Shown: in pieces, positions 52,316 through 61,362 of the stretch
How positions within the stretch are numbered: position 1 is the first letter of the stretch
How the letters are laid out: every line of letters begins with the position of its first letter
Assembly: GCA_001509375.1 (NCBI GenBank)
Contig: LGFT01000001.1
Location: 1-64,000 of the forward strand
DNA length: 64,000 nucleotides
Origin: Methanothrix harundinacea
Lineage (GTDB): Archaea > Halobacteriota > Methanosarcinia > Methanotrichales > Methanotrichaceae
Direction: 5' to 3'
Made by a program: the position numbers and the translations under genes
Notes under the pieces: generated by a model
Databases searched by the model: none
Seen by the model: the letters and a program-made list of their open reading frames with translations, nothing else
Told to the model about the DNA's origin: nothing

Positions 52316-52837
52316 ATGGTGGGGATTGAAACCAATCGGCCCAGCCAGGCCGTATACAGAGGTATGAAAGGCGCAGGCATAGACTTCGTCGCCAGCGTTC
52401 CCTGTATCAACCTACGGGGGCTGCTATGCATGATCGAAGCTGATCCCGAGATCATGCACATCCCCGTAACCAGGGAGGAAGAGGGGGTTGGGATATGTGC
52501 CGGGGCGCGCCTCGGCGGCAAAAGGCCAGCTTTGCTGATGCAGAACTCCGGCCTCGGAAACAGCGTCAACGCCCTCGCCTCCCTGAACGGTCTCTACAAG
52601 ATTCCCCTACTGATGATCATATCCCATCGAGGCGGGGAGGGCGAGACGATCGTGGGCCAAGTACCCATGGGGAGGTTGACCCCAAAGATTCTCGATGCCA
52701 TGGATATCCCCAAGTTTGCTCCCACCTTGGCGGAGGCCGAGGAGACGGTGGGCAGGGCTTGGCAGGCAGCCCAGGCTGCCGGCACGCCGACGGCGGTGCT
52801 GCTGGATATCGAGTTTTGGGAATCGGGGGCTATATGA
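52316..52837 (+). CDS. comD: Sulfopyruvate decarboxylase, alpha subunit
   Basis: The 173-residue subunit is the pyrimidine-binding half of a thiamine-diphosphate decarboxylase. It shows [10 protein letters not shown], the TPP glutamate in [14 protein letters not shown], and [15 protein letters not shown]. With ComE it converts sulfopyruvate to sulfoacetaldehyde in coenzyme M synthesis. Methanosarcina has the two halves fused, whereas here they are separate genes. The comE start overlaps the comD stop. Confidence 0.93.
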   Translation: MVGIETNRPSQAVYRGMKGAGIDFVASVPCINLRGLLCMIEADPEIMHIPVTREEEGVGICAGARLGGKRPALLMQNSGLGNSVNALASLNGLYKIPLLMIISHRGGEGETIVGQVPMGRLTPKILDAMDIPKFAPTLAEAEETVGRAWQAAQAAGTPTAVLLDIEFWESGAI

Positions 52838-53400
52838 TGAAGAGGCTCGAAGCCATCACCGTCATCGCTGAGGAGGCCACATCCCTGGAAGCCCTCGTTG
52901 TCGGAAACATCGGCTTTCCCTCAAGAGAGCTCTTCGCCGTAGGCGACCGCCCCGCAAACTTCTACATGCTGGGGTCGATGGGCCTCGCCTCCTCCATCGG
53001 CCTGGGCCTCGCCCTCGCGTGCCCTGACGAAAAGGTGATCGCCATCGACGGAGACGGCGCCGTCCTGATGAACATGGGGAGCCTAGCCACCATCGCCGAC
53101 CAAGATCCAGATAATTACCTTCTCATCGTCCTCGACAACGGATGCTACGGCTCCACGGGATCTCAGCCGACCTGCACCTCCAGGAGGGCGGACCTCGGCC
53201 GAATCGCCGAGGGGGCCGGAATCTCCGAGGTGAGGATCGCCGCCACTCCCGTGGAGGTTCGAGCAGGCATCGCTGGCAAGGGTGTCCTGGTGGTCAAAGT
53301 CGAGATCGGCAACGCCGACGTTCCCGTGATAGACCTATCTCCTGAAGAGATCATCGAAAGGTTCATGGTGAGATCCGGTCCACCATCTCGGTCATCTTGA
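52834..53400 (+). CDS. comE: Sulfopyruvate decarboxylase, beta subunit
   Basis: The 188-residue subunit is the diphosphate-binding half: [17 protein letters not shown], the TPP/metal motif [20 protein letters not shown] and [15 protein letters not shown]. It overlaps comD by four bases (ATGA), so subunits are made together. Its 3' end overlaps the convergent DUF39-ferredoxin gene by 38 bases, a compact arrangement around one pathway. Confidence 0.94.
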   Translation: MMKRLEAITVIAEEATSLEALVVGNIGFPSRELFAVGDRPANFYMLGSMGLASSIGLGLALACPDEKVIAIDGDGAVLMNMGSLATIADQDPDNYLLIVLDNGCYGSTGSQPTCTSRRADLGRIAEGAGISEVRIAATPVEVRAGIAGKGVLVVKVEIGNADVPVIDLSPEEIIERFMVRSGPPSRSS

Positions 53401-54631
53401 AGCTGCCGTCCAGGATCCTCCTCTTCAGATCTTCTGCGAGCTTCTCGGCTCTGAGGCGGTCGGATTGCCGGACCACGATCGGAACCTCGCGGCCGCCAAA
53501 ATGGAGGGATCCGAGATGGGCCCTGAAGACATCCCCGATGCAGGCAGAGGAGCAGAGGCCGCAGTTGAAGCACCTCTCCCGGTCAAGGGTCGGCTTCCAG
53601 TCCCGAAAGCCTATGGCCCCAGTCGGGCAGATCGACTCTGGGATGCACTGGGTGCACCTCTTGCAGGTGTCGGGGCTGAAGCTGACCTCCAAGTCGACAT
53701 CCTCCCAGACGTCGCCATAGGTGGCCTTTCCTATCTCCCTCCTTTTCGCCACGTCCATAACCGGGAGGGGGATCGACCGATCGGGGGCGGCGATGCTCTC
53801 CAGAATTAGATCGCTCAAAACGGGGATCGGCACCGCCCAGGAGGTGACGCACTCGGGGCCGCAGGGGGTAACGAAGCCTCCCATATACTCGGGTTCCATC
53901 TTGTACATGTCGGCGAAGCCCGACAGGTTCGGCCTCTCTGGGGAGCTCCGGGTCCCCTCGCCCAGAACAAAACCCTCGGCCCCGTTTAAGAGGATCCTCG
54001 TCCCGACGCCGATCGCCTCCAGGAATGGATCGTTCTGGACCGGGTTCAGATGGCCGCACCCAGAGACGGAGGCCCCGTTACAGCAGGGGTCAAAGAGGGC
54101 GGCGTGAAAGATGGTGGCTACCCTCTCGTCGCTGGGATTAACGAAGGCGGAGTAGTTCTTAAAAGAGTGGCGGGTGCCGAAGAGCCTTGCCTGAAGCATC
54201 TCGGAAAGGGCCACATCAACCCTGAAGACATCACCGGCATCGGTCTCGACCTCGACCTTGACCTCTTTCCCCTCGGCGAGATCCCGGAAGAGATGGCCTC
54301 CACCGTATCTGGGATCTCTGCTGTGAGCCGTCCCAAAGACCATCAGATCGATGATCCCCAGCCGCTCGTTGGGGCAGGGGCCGACCTCGGCTGGAATGCC
54401 GTTGAGCCAAGCTCTTTTCGCCCGAAGGAAGGATCCCGGCGGCGCCACTGAAAAGGAGAGGACCGCGTAAGTTCCGCTCATCACCGCCCGGGTGGCACAT
54501 GTCACCACATCCACGTCCTCCAGGGTCTGCCTCTCGCCATCTTCCAGGATCTTCCGCACCTCCTGAGCTGAAAGGACGACCGCCTCGCCCCGGTCCACCT
54601 TCGCCCTAATATCAGAGAATGAACGCTCCAT
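53363..54631 (-). CDS. DUF39 (HcyBio) protein with C-terminal ferredoxin domain; candidate coenzyme M sulfurtransferase
   Basis: The 422-residue protein has a DUF39 domain (about 1-310; FDPCCNGASVSGCGHLNP and FVTPCGPECVTSW hold the conserved cysteines) followed by two cluster motifs, CKRCTQCIPESICP and CFNCGLCSSAC. DUF39 proteins of methanogens insert sulfur into L-aspartate semialdehyde to form homocysteine; those usually carry CBS domains and a separate ferredoxin. This form matches the type known as methanogenesis marker 16. It converges with comDE, whose product is also an aldehyde. I infer that it turns sulfoacetaldehyde into coenzyme M. Confidence 0.82.
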   Translation of the reverse strand: MERSFSDIRAKVDRGEAVVLSAQEVRKILEDGERQTLEDVDVVTCATRAVMSGTYAVLSFSVAPPGSFLRAKRAWLNGIPAEVGPCPNERLGIIDLMVFGTAHSRDPRYGGGHLFRDLAEGKEVKVEVETDAGDVFRVDVALSEMLQARLFGTRHSFKNYSAFVNPSDERVATIFHAALFDPCCNGASVSGCGHLNPVQNDPFLEAIGVGTRILLNGAEGFVLGEGTRSSPERPNLSGFADMYKMEPEYMGGFVTPCGPECVTSWAVPIPVLSDLILESIAAPDRSIPLPVMDVAKRREIGKATYGDVWEDVDLEVSFSPDTCKRCTQCIPESICPTGAIGFRDWKPTLDRERCFNCGLCSSACIGDVFRAHLGSLHFGGREVPIVVRQSDRLRAEKLAEDLKRRILDGSFKMTEMVDRISP

Positions 54632-54647
54632 AACACCTCCCTTAACT

Positions 54648-55334
54648 TCAGACCTTAATGAACTCCGCCACTACCCGCGACCTCACGTAATCCTCCCCTC
54701 TGATCCGAGTGAGTCGCAGATCCGTCCTGATCGAAACCGGCCGGAAAATCCTGAACAATTCTAGCACCTCCCCCTCGGTGAAGTAGTGGGTCAATACTCC
54801 CCCACCCCGCCTGAAGGTCTCCGGCTCTACCTCTTCGCCCTTTCCCGCTCTCATGTCTTCGACCCCGAACTCCTGGAAAAAGAGGCTTGCTCCGGCCTTC
54901 AGGACCCGGGCCGCCTCCTTCGCAGCTCGGAGGCGATCGATCTCGCGGAGGTGACCGATGACGTGGAAGGCGAAGATCGCATCGAAAAAGGCGTCTTGGA
55001 AGGGGAGGAGGACCGCGTCCGCTACCATTAAATCAACTTTTGAGGGCGCGTCCGTCAGAGAGACCGCAATTTCCCTGCCGAGCCGCGTCGCCGAGGGCGA
55101 GATGTCCAGGGCCGCGATCCACCAGGGGCGTCTCAGCATCGCGGCCAGGGTCTTGCCGTTGCCGCAACCCAGCTCCAGGACCCTCGAGCCGGCCGGAAGG
55201 TGGGGGAGCTTCGGCGGCGCGCCCCTCCATATCCTCCCCTTCCCCCGATACTCCCGGTTCCAGGCGAGGAGATCCTCCTTTCTTTCACCCTCGTCCCCTC
55301 CTTCGGGGGGGAGGTTTGAGGGTACTATGGACAT
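54648..55334 (-). CDS. Class I SAM-dependent methyltransferase
   Basis: The 228-residue protein has the Rossmann SAM site: SRVLELGCGNGKTLAAML (motif I), IAALDISPSATRLG (motif II), MVADAVLLPFQDAFFDAIF (motifs III-IV) and ARVLKAGASLFFQEFG (motif V). The layout resembles UbiE/Methyltransf_11 enzymes acting on small molecules. Substrate unknown. The DUF39-ferredoxin gene follows 16 bases downstream on the same strand, so a link to sulfur or coenzyme metabolism is possible. Confidence 0.85.
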   Translation of the reverse strand: MSIVPSNLPPEGGDEGERKEDLLAWNREYRGKGRIWRGAPPKLPHLPAGSRVLELGCGNGKTLAAMLRRPWWIAALDISPSATRLGREIAVSLTDAPSKVDLMVADAVLLPFQDAFFDAIFAFHVIGHLREIDRLRAAKEAARVLKAGASLFFQEFGVEDMRAGKGEEVEPETFRRGGGVLTHYFTEGEVLELFRIFRPVSIRTDLRLTRIRGEDYVRSRVVAEFIKV

Positions 55335-55411
55335 GAGATCCAGATGGAGCTTCTGACACCAAAATCTTTACTATCCAATAGGATCTTATGGAGCGTTGGG
55401 TGTTTACCATG

Positions 55412-56401
55412 AATAGAAGGAGTGGGGCAGCGAAGTTGCTTGCCATATTCTTTTGCCTGAGCTTCGCTCAGGCCGTCGGGAGCCCCGACGAGGATGATTA
55501 TATCGATGAATCTTGGGAGAACTACCTGAACTACGGACTCGGGAGCTTCTACGACGGCTCCAGCTCGTCCACCACCTACAGCTTAAAAACGAGTTCGGGC
55601 TTCTCTTACTCTCAGTACCTGCAGTACTACTTCACAGAGGGAGAGGTCCCGCCTCGAGAGGAGGGGCCTGTCAGCTTCACGATTACGGGAAACGAGCCCT
55701 CGGTACTCAGCTTCGGCTGGCAGACGGTGCCGTATTCCGAGTACACCTCCTCGAAGATCTACGCTGGATCTAACTCTCTCTGGATCGAGGGCGAGACGGC
55801 TTGGGCGAGTTACGCGGCATGTCCTGCAGGAACGTGGCTTCAGCTGATCACGGCGATCCCCACGGGGGGCTTGGCCAGCTTCTACGAGATATCCCCCTCG
55901 GGCAGCACAAAAATCTCCACGTACAGCCTCGGAACCTACAATCGGATGAGCTTCTACGCCGCAGAGCAGGGACGGTACGCATTATTCTTCGTTTCTAACA
56001 ACCAGCCGAGCAACGTCGTCATCATCGACGTGGGCGCAGAATGGACCCCGGACATGATCCCGACCCCCACAGTTCCTCCGCGAAAGACAACGCCTTCGAC
56101 CCCGACGCCAGCGCCCACCCCCACGGTGACCCACGGTGACGTCAGCGTCACCCTCGAGTCCAAGAACATGAGGGGCTACGACGTATACGTCGACGATAAA
56201 TACGTCGGCACCGAGGGTCAGGGAGGTGACGCCCTCGACGGGATCTACAAGCTCAAGGTCGTGGGCGACCAGTGGCATACGGTTAAGGTCTGGGACGGCG
56301 AGTGGTTCTACGGAAAGCCCAAGTACTATGAGCGGCGCGGCACCTATGTCCTGAAGTTCGAGCCCGCAACCACCCTCTACGTCTATGGGGGGATGAGGTA
56401 G
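55412..56401 (+). CDS. Secreted modular protein with Pro/Thr-rich linker
   Basis: The 329-residue protein from ATG 55412 has a signal peptide (AAKLLAIFFCLSFAQAVGS), an N-terminal Tyr/Ser-rich domain, and a linker rich in Pro and Thr (PTVPPRKTTPSTPTPAPTPT). A C-terminal domain of about 90 residues follows (VTLESKNMRGYDVYVDDKYV), with a PEGA-like beta pattern. An in-frame start at 55388 is less likely. It looks like a cell-surface protein, possibly binding or structural. The T-rich region after its stop is a likely terminator. Confidence 0.7.
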   Translation, partial: NRRSGAAKLLAIFFCLSFAQAVGSPDEDDYIDESWENYLNYGLGSFYDGSSSSTTYSLKTSSGFSYSQYLQYYFTEGEVPPREEGPVSFTITGNEPSVLSFGWQTVPYSEYTSSKIYAGSNSLWIEGETAWASYAACPAGTWLQLITAIPTGGLASFYEISPSGSTKISTYSLGTYNRMSFYAAEQGRYALFFVSNNQPSNVVIIDVGAEWTPDMIPTPTVPPRKTTPSTPTPAPTPTVTHGDVSVTLESKNMRGYDVYVDDKYVGTEGQGGDALDGIYKLKVVGDQWHTVKVWDGEWFYGKPKYYERRGTYVLKFEPATTLYVYGGMR

Positions 56402-56420
56402 GTATTTAAAAACTTAGACC

Positions 56421-56466
56421 TTATTTTGCTCCTTATCTCTCTTTTTTGGGCTTTTCTCCTTTTTTT
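56421..56466 (+). terminator. T-rich terminator region
   Basis: Several T-runs (TTATTTT, six Ts at 56442-56447, seven Ts at 56460-56466) follow the stop at 56401, as expected for archaeal termination. Confidence 0.5.
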
Positions 56467-56548
56467 CCCGAAATCAGAAGGATAGTAGCCCCCTTTTGCC
56501 TCCGATCCACCGTCACCGTCTTAAAGGATCAAAGAAGGGAAATACAGT

Positions 56549-57727
56549 ATGAAGGGACGGGGTCTGATCTTCTTATTCTTGGGAGCGCTGTTGTTCGCGT
56601 CCATCCCCGCCGCGGGATGGGTGAGCGGGACGGGAGTCGTCGACATCAGCAGATCTGTCGTGAACCGAATGGAGGGCTTCGAGTACTACAACGCCATGGC
56701 CGGCGACGGCAGCCTCGATATGGGCCTTGGGGCAAAAGACGTCTCTAAACCCGGAAACGAGCTTGGCACCAGAGCTATCAAGCTCTCCTACTCCGGAGAC
56801 GTGCCACTGGTGGGGCAAAAGCGCGTCGAGAGTGGGTCGCTTTTCAGTGGAACCAAAACCTCCATAGAGGAGGCCTTCAGCGCCACAGAGATCGAGAAAG
56901 AACAGACCACCAGCATAGGCTCAGGAGACTCGCAGGTCGTGGGCACCAATACCAAGCTCAGCTTCAACGGCACCTACATGACAAGCTCCAATATGCACAA
57001 GCTCTTCTCCACAGACATCAGCTCTTATCAGAGGTACACCGGAAATTTCGAGATCGATAAAGAGATCAGCTTCGGTGGGCTCGCAGACCGCAGACCCGAA
57101 ATCGCCCTGATCGTCAGCCCTGAGGCGAGCTTTGCCGAGGTAGGGGCCTCAGTGACTCGGAATTACGAGGTCGCTAACTCCGGAAGGGTTCCAGTCCAGG
57201 GCCTCACCCTGATCGATTCGCGAGTCGGACTTGTGTCCCTGAGCAAGACGACCCTGAACCCGGGCGAGGTAGCCTCGGCCGTTGCCAGCTTCCCTGTCCT
57301 TTATGAAGACCTACCAGGCCCTCTTAACGATTCTATCCGAGTCCATGGCGTCGATTTCCAGAGCAATCCGGCCGTGGCCTCAGCTTTTGCCACGATGAAC
57401 CTGATAAGGCCCTGGGGTCTCAATCTGACGGTCACAGCCACCTCCCCTTGCGCACAAGCCGGAGATGTAGTGACCTACATCTACACCATCGATAACATCG
57501 GCGATTTGGCGATAAGCGAGCTAAATTTGACAGATTCGATCGGAAGCGGCATTATACCAATAAACATAACCCTCTCGCCTAAGGAGAGCATCGTCCTCAC
57601 AGCAAACAGGACCTTCACCGAGACAGACCTTCCAGGTCCCTTGACCAACAGCGTCGCAGTCTTGGGGTTCAACTCCATGGGCGAGATGGTCGGAAGCTCA
57701 ACAGAGTTAGTCCTTCCAACGTGCTGA
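56549..57727 (+). CDS. Secreted surface protein with two DUF11/CARDB-like repeats
   Basis: The 392-residue protein has a signal peptide (LIFLFLGALLFASIPAAG), a unique region of about 180 residues, and two immunoglobulin-like repeats. The repeats share the scheme N-xxG-x-VPVQGL...LNPGE...DLPGPLNDSI and N-IGDLAISEL...LSPKE...DLPGPLTNSV, typical of DUF11-type repeats in methanogen surface proteins. A final Cys and no membrane anchor are seen. A role in the cell envelope is inferred. Confidence 0.78.
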   Translation: MKGRGLIFLFLGALLFASIPAAGWVSGTGVVDISRSVVNRMEGFEYYNAMAGDGSLDMGLGAKDVSKPGNELGTRAIKLSYSGDVPLVGQKRVESGSLFSGTKTSIEEAFSATEIEKEQTTSIGSGDSQVVGTNTKLSFNGTYMTSSNMHKLFSTDISSYQRYTGNFEIDKEISFGGLADRRPEIALIVSPEASFAEVGASVTRNYEVANSGRVPVQGLTLIDSRVGLVSLSKTTLNPGEVASAVASFPVLYEDLPGPLNDSIRVHGVDFQSNPAVASAFATMNLIRPWGLNLTVTATSPCAQAGDVVTYIYTIDNIGDLAISELNLTDSIGSGIIPINITLSPKESIVLTANRTFTETDLPGPLTNSVAVLGFNSMGEMVGSSTELVLPTC

Positions 57728-57761
57728 GAATGGGACCGCCCACCATCGACCCATACGAATA

Positions 57762-59108
57762 TCACTCCGGGGTGCCGATTCTCTCCACGTAAGATCCCAC
57801 GTTGAACTTCGACTCTGCTCCCCGACGGCTCATGTACCTGACCTTCCCGAATATCTCTCTCTCACCCCAGGCCCGATCGTGAACTCCGCCGATGGACCAG
57901 GCGATCCCGGCGTAGCCGTTCGGGTCCCTCCCGTCCAGCTCGTACCGGTCGTTGAGATAAATGGCGATCTTCTGGGCCTCCTCCGGCGACTCCGTCCACT
58001 CCAGGATCTTCTTCGCCCAGTACATCCGCATGTAGCCGTGCATCTTCCCCCGGAGAACCATCTCCCTCTGGGCGGCGTTCCAGAGGTCGTCGTGAGTCTC
58101 GGCCCTTTCGAGCTCCTTTTGGTCGTAGAGATGCTCTCGCGGGTCGCTGCGATGGTCGTTCAGAGACTTCTTCGCCCAGTCGGGGAACGCCTCAAAGGAG
58201 TCGTATCCAGGGTTGTAGTAGCAGAAGTTGTCTGAGAGCTCCCTTCTCACCACCAGCTCCTCCAGGAAGGCGGCCTTCGATTTCGGGTCGGCGTCGGCTC
58301 GGACCGCCTCCAGAGCGATCCTCGCGGCCGAGATCATGCCGAAGTGGAGGTAAGGCGAGAGATTCGACTGGCCATCTCGGTTTGGATCATTCCTATCTCG
58401 GTCATACGAGGAGAGCTTCTCATTCAGGAACCTTTGCAGAGCCTCTCTGGCTGCGGCCGCCCCGGGGAAGATCCAATTCACCTCGGGAACGGTGCGGTCG
58501 ACATCCAGATCCCGCCAGATCCGGTCCCAGTCCACCCTACCGCCGAGGTCCCAGGGATGGGGATGGACCTTGAGGGAGGGAAACTCCTCACAGAAGAGAG
58601 GGAGCAATCTTTTTATCTTCTGCCGGAAGGTCCGGGCTGAGTACTCCTGCTTCGGCGAAGCCCGCCAGCTGGGAACTATGTTGTGGGCGTCCACCTCATA
58701 GACGGGGACCGCGAGCCTCTGGATGACCCTCTCGTTCCAGGACCTCTTCGTCGCGAGGGGCGAGAAGTCGGTGACGATGGCGCTGACGGATTGCTCTTCG
58801 GCGAAGTCTGAGACGGCTTCGCCCGGATCGCCTCGGAGGAGGGCGAAGGGAATTTTCTTCTCAGCGAGGGCCTCTTCGATCTCAACGAGGCTCCGGAGCA
58901 TGAATCCGTACTGCCTCAAAGCGGCTCCGAGGAAATCATCCGAGAGGGTGAAGATAACCCCAAGGGCCGATCCTCCGTTTATTGCCAGCTCCTGGGCGAA
59001 GGTGAGGGCCCAGTTATCCTCAGCCCTCTGATCTCTGCTCATCCAGTAGGCGACAGGTCCCCTCTTATGCCGGGCCTTTTTCAGGATCCTCGCTCGGTCT
59101 GAATTCAT
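57762..59108 (-). CDS. phr: Class II CPD photolyase
   Basis: The 448-residue flavoprotein repairs UV-induced cyclobutane pyrimidine dimers with light. The class II signatures are YWMSRDQRAEDNWAL at the N-terminus, FLEELVVRRELSDNFCYYN, and GKMHGYMRMYWAKKILEW near the C-terminus. Class II enzymes are known from several methanogens. Length is normal. It stands alone on the minus strand between plus-strand genes. Confidence 0.96.
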   Translation of the reverse strand: MNSDRARILKKARHKRGPVAYWMSRDQRAEDNWALTFAQELAINGGSALGVIFTLSDDFLGAALRQYGFMLRSLVEIEEALAEKKIPFALLRGDPGEAVSDFAEEQSVSAIVTDFSPLATKRSWNERVIQRLAVPVYEVDAHNIVPSWRASPKQEYSARTFRQKIKRLLPLFCEEFPSLKVHPHPWDLGGRVDWDRIWRDLDVDRTVPEVNWIFPGAAAAREALQRFLNEKLSSYDRDRNDPNRDGQSNLSPYLHFGMISAARIALEAVRADADPKSKAAFLEELVVRRELSDNFCYYNPGYDSFEAFPDWAKKSLNDHRSDPREHLYDQKELERAETHDDLWNAAQREMVLRGKMHGYMRMYWAKKILEWTESPEEAQKIAIYLNDRYELDGRDPNGYAGIAWSIGGVHDRAWGEREIFGKVRYMSRRGAESKFNVGSYVERIGTPE

Positions 59109-59340
59109 GTCATCTCTCCATCGAAGAAGAACGGTTTTAATTTAGAGGTACAAACTTTTAAGAAGATGACGGTTCTAAAATGTCATCTCGGCTAATTTTA
59201 CATCCACGGATGCTTGTCCCATGCGAGATGGCTGAGATGATCTTCCGAATCAGGGGACGGCGTGATGAATTTGGAGATCGCGTCCACCTCATTTAAATAA
59301 GAGCCCATCGGAAATAGAATATAAGGAGGTGAAAGTCCCC

Positions 59341-59496
59341 ATGTGTACTGTTGGAGGCGGACCGGATATAGGTGACGTTGAGTCCCTGGCGTCGAAGGGC
59401 TACATATGCCAGGACTGCGGAAACAAGTTCAAGGGCATGGGCCGAAGGCCTCGATGTCCTTCCTGCCAATCGAGGAACGTAAAGGCCTCAGAGTGA
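59341..59496 (+). CDS. Small zinc-ribbon/rubredoxin-like protein
   Basis: The 51-residue protein reads MCTVGGGPDIGDVESL, then YICQDCGNKFKGMG and RCPSCQSRNV. Two CxxC knuckles 16 residues apart form a zinc ribbon (or a rubredoxin-like iron site). A strong ribosome site (AAGGAGGTGA, about 59324-59333) precedes it, and a TATA-like TTTAAATA lies near 59293. It leads an operon with three methanogen-type genes. Confidence 0.85.
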   Translation: MCTVGGGPDIGDVESLASKGYICQDCGNKFKGMGRRPRCPSCQSRNVKASE

Positions 59497-59503
59497 TGAG
59501 AAG

Positions 59504-59959
59504 ATGAATATCCCCCTGGCAGACGACGAGATCGCCTATCTCTGCGGAAGGACCGGGACCATGGCTCTGGTCAAGACCCTCGGCCATTTTTTTTATCTCG
59601 AGACGGAGACCGAGGAGATCTCTCTCTTCACCGATGAGGACGACCTTCTGGTGGCATCTACTTTCGAGGTCGGAGATGCGGCCAGAAGGGGGCTCGCTTG
59701 CACCCTCTACATGATTCGAGAGATGAACTCTCCCCTGATAGTCCTTCCCAAAGGCCATCCTGCCTCTCGAAGGCTTAGGACCGTCGTCTCAGTAGGGGAT
59801 AAAACGAGGATAAAGTGCGACATCCAGGCCGGGACCCACCCAGAACAAGACGTCCTCTGCGGGACGAAGGAGTTTGAAGGCGTCGAGGTCATCTCGATGC
59901 CCGGTGGCGCAGAGGTTAAAAAGTTCGCCGGTGAAGTACTGAAGGAGAAGCTGGTATGA
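59504..59959 (+). CDS. Conserved-looking protein of unknown function in the DUF2098/DUF2117 operon
   Basis: The 151-residue soluble protein reads LADDEIAYLCGRTGTMALVK at the start, and later LIVLPKGHPASRRLRTVVSV and VEVISMPGGAEVKKFAGEVL. The alternation of strands and helices suggests an alpha/beta domain. Three cysteines are scattered and form no clear motif. I do not recognise the family. It begins seven bases after the zinc-ribbon gene and precedes DUF2098 by 14 bases, so it is part of one transcript. Confidence 0.7.
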   Translation: MNIPLADDEIAYLCGRTGTMALVKTLGHFFYLETETEEISLFTDEDDLLVASTFEVGDAARRGLACTLYMIREMNSPLIVLPKGHPASRRLRTVVSVGDKTRIKCDIQAGTHPEQDVLCGTKEFEGVEVISMPGGAEVKKFAGEVLKEKLV

Positions 59960-59973
59960 GGTGATCGAGGACT

Positions 59974-60258
59974 ATGTCTGAGGAAATAAGCGAGGGGAGC
60001 ATCGTCAGATACAGCGGAACCGGGACCGTGGGGATCGTAAAGGTCCTCAAGACCGAAGAGGACGGAGAAGAATGGGCGCTCTTGGACTCGACGGGGCTCT
60101 ACTATCATCTGAGCACTCTGCAGCCGATCGAGAGGTTGCCCGAGAGGAGGGAGATCGGCGCCAGGACTCTAGAAGAGATGGAAGAGAGGATGGTGGCGGA
60201 AGAGGAGAGGATGAGATCGGTGAAGATGGAAGATGAGAGCGTCGAAAGTGGCGGATAA
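59974..60258 (+). CDS. DUF2098 family protein
   Basis: The 94-residue protein matches DUF2098: EGSIVRYSGTGTVGIVKVLK, EWALLDSTGLYYHLSTLQPI and a charged helical tail. The first part looks like a small SH3-like barrel. The family is largely confined to methanogens and has no known function. Its end overlaps the DUF2117 start. Confidence 0.83.
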   Translation: MSEEISEGSIVRYSGTGTVGIVKVLKTEEDGEEWALLDSTGLYYHLSTLQPIERLPERREIGARTLEEMEERMVAEEERMRSVKMEDESVESGG

Positions 60259-61327
60259 GGTAGGGGTCGTAGTCCACGGCCCCGAGGTCGTCGACTCGGG
60301 ATCTGCCAAGAGGGCCCTGGCGCTTCTCGAGAGGATGGGGCCCGTCACCGCCGTCCTCGGGGGAACGATGGGCAGGGTTGCGGTCATCGATGCCGCCCTG
60401 GAGGACCGGATCGATACATCGAGGAGGGAGATGCCGAGCCGGTCTGTCCAGAGGCTTGAACCTTTAGTCGAGATTGTGATTATCTTGAACTATGCCAAGA
60501 CGATAGAGACGGGCCTCGTCTTCGGCGCTATGGTGGCCGAGAGGGCAAAGCCCAAAAAACCCCTGTTGCTCGCAGATTTCGCAGGGGGCTTCTTGACCGT
60601 CCTCGCGGGAGAGGCGGCCTCCCTCACCGAAAAAATTGCCGAGATTCTGGATCTGGAGCTTTTGGACGCCCCAGAGTTTTTGCCCGGGACGAAGTCATCG
60701 GGAAGGATCACCAGAAGGAAGATTTTTGGGGCCATCCCCGGTGAGAACATATCCGTCAACGGTACCGTCGTCGCGAAGGCCCTCGAGGAGACTGTGGAGA
60801 TCACCGCCATCGACGGTAAAATCACAGAGATCGATGGCGCAGAGGTGAAGCCCCACGGACTGGAGAAGCTCTCGTTCGTCGAACTCAAGGGGGCGATCCT
60901 CAGGTCCGGCGAGATTAGACGGACCGAGAGCGTCCCGAGGACGATCCGCAATCGCGGCCGAAATGCTGTTCTGATAGATCATGACGCAGAAGGCGCCTTC
61001 GAGAAAGTGAGAGGCTCAAAGGTGGCGGTAACTGTGGGCGACGACACCACCGCCATCGCCGGAGAGATCCTCACGAGGCTTGAAACCCCCCTCGTCGGGG
61101 TCGTAGACGGCGACCTCGACCACCTCTGCTCCAGGACGGCCACCCCCAAGGGAAGCGCTGTCATTGAGGTCCTTCCCGGCACCGACGACGTAATCGGCCG
61201 AAAGGTAAGAGAAGAGATCTTCGGAGGAGAATACCGAATTTCTATGAACGGACTCTCAATCGAAGATCTGATAGAACGGATAAAGAAGATCGCCGGGGAA
61301 GACCTCAAGTCGGTGCGGCGGTTCTGA
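60248..61327 (+). CDS. DUF2117 family protein
   Basis: The 359-residue protein has an N-terminal Rossmann-like stretch (GVVVHGPEVVDSGSAKRALA, VTAVLGGTMGRVAVIDAAL), a middle domain with a beta-rich insert, and a C-terminal domain with VAVTVGDDTTAIAGEIL and VVDGDLDHLCS. This matches DUF2117, which is conserved in methanogens and unassigned. GTG 60248 (VADKVGVVVHG) is preferred; ATG 60233 adds five residues. The overlap with DUF2098 implies coupled translation. Confidence 0.83.
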   Translation: MADKVGVVVHGPEVVDSGSAKRALALLERMGPVTAVLGGTMGRVAVIDAALEDRIDTSRREMPSRSVQRLEPLVEIVIILNYAKTIETGLVFGAMVAERAKPKKPLLLADFAGGFLTVLAGEAASLTEKIAEILDLELLDAPEFLPGTKSSGRITRRKIFGAIPGENISVNGTVVAKALEETVEITAIDGKITEIDGAEVKPHGLEKLSFVELKGAILRSGEIRRTESVPRTIRNRGRNAVLIDHDAEGAFEKVRGSKVAVTVGDDTTAIAGEILTRLETPLVGVVDGDLDHLCSRTATPKGSAVIEVLPGTDDVIGRKVREEIFGGEYRISMNGLSIEDLIERIKKIAGEDLKSVRRF

Positions 61328-61362
61328 ATTTGGCGGCAGAACTCTGATTCATCTGACCGCCA

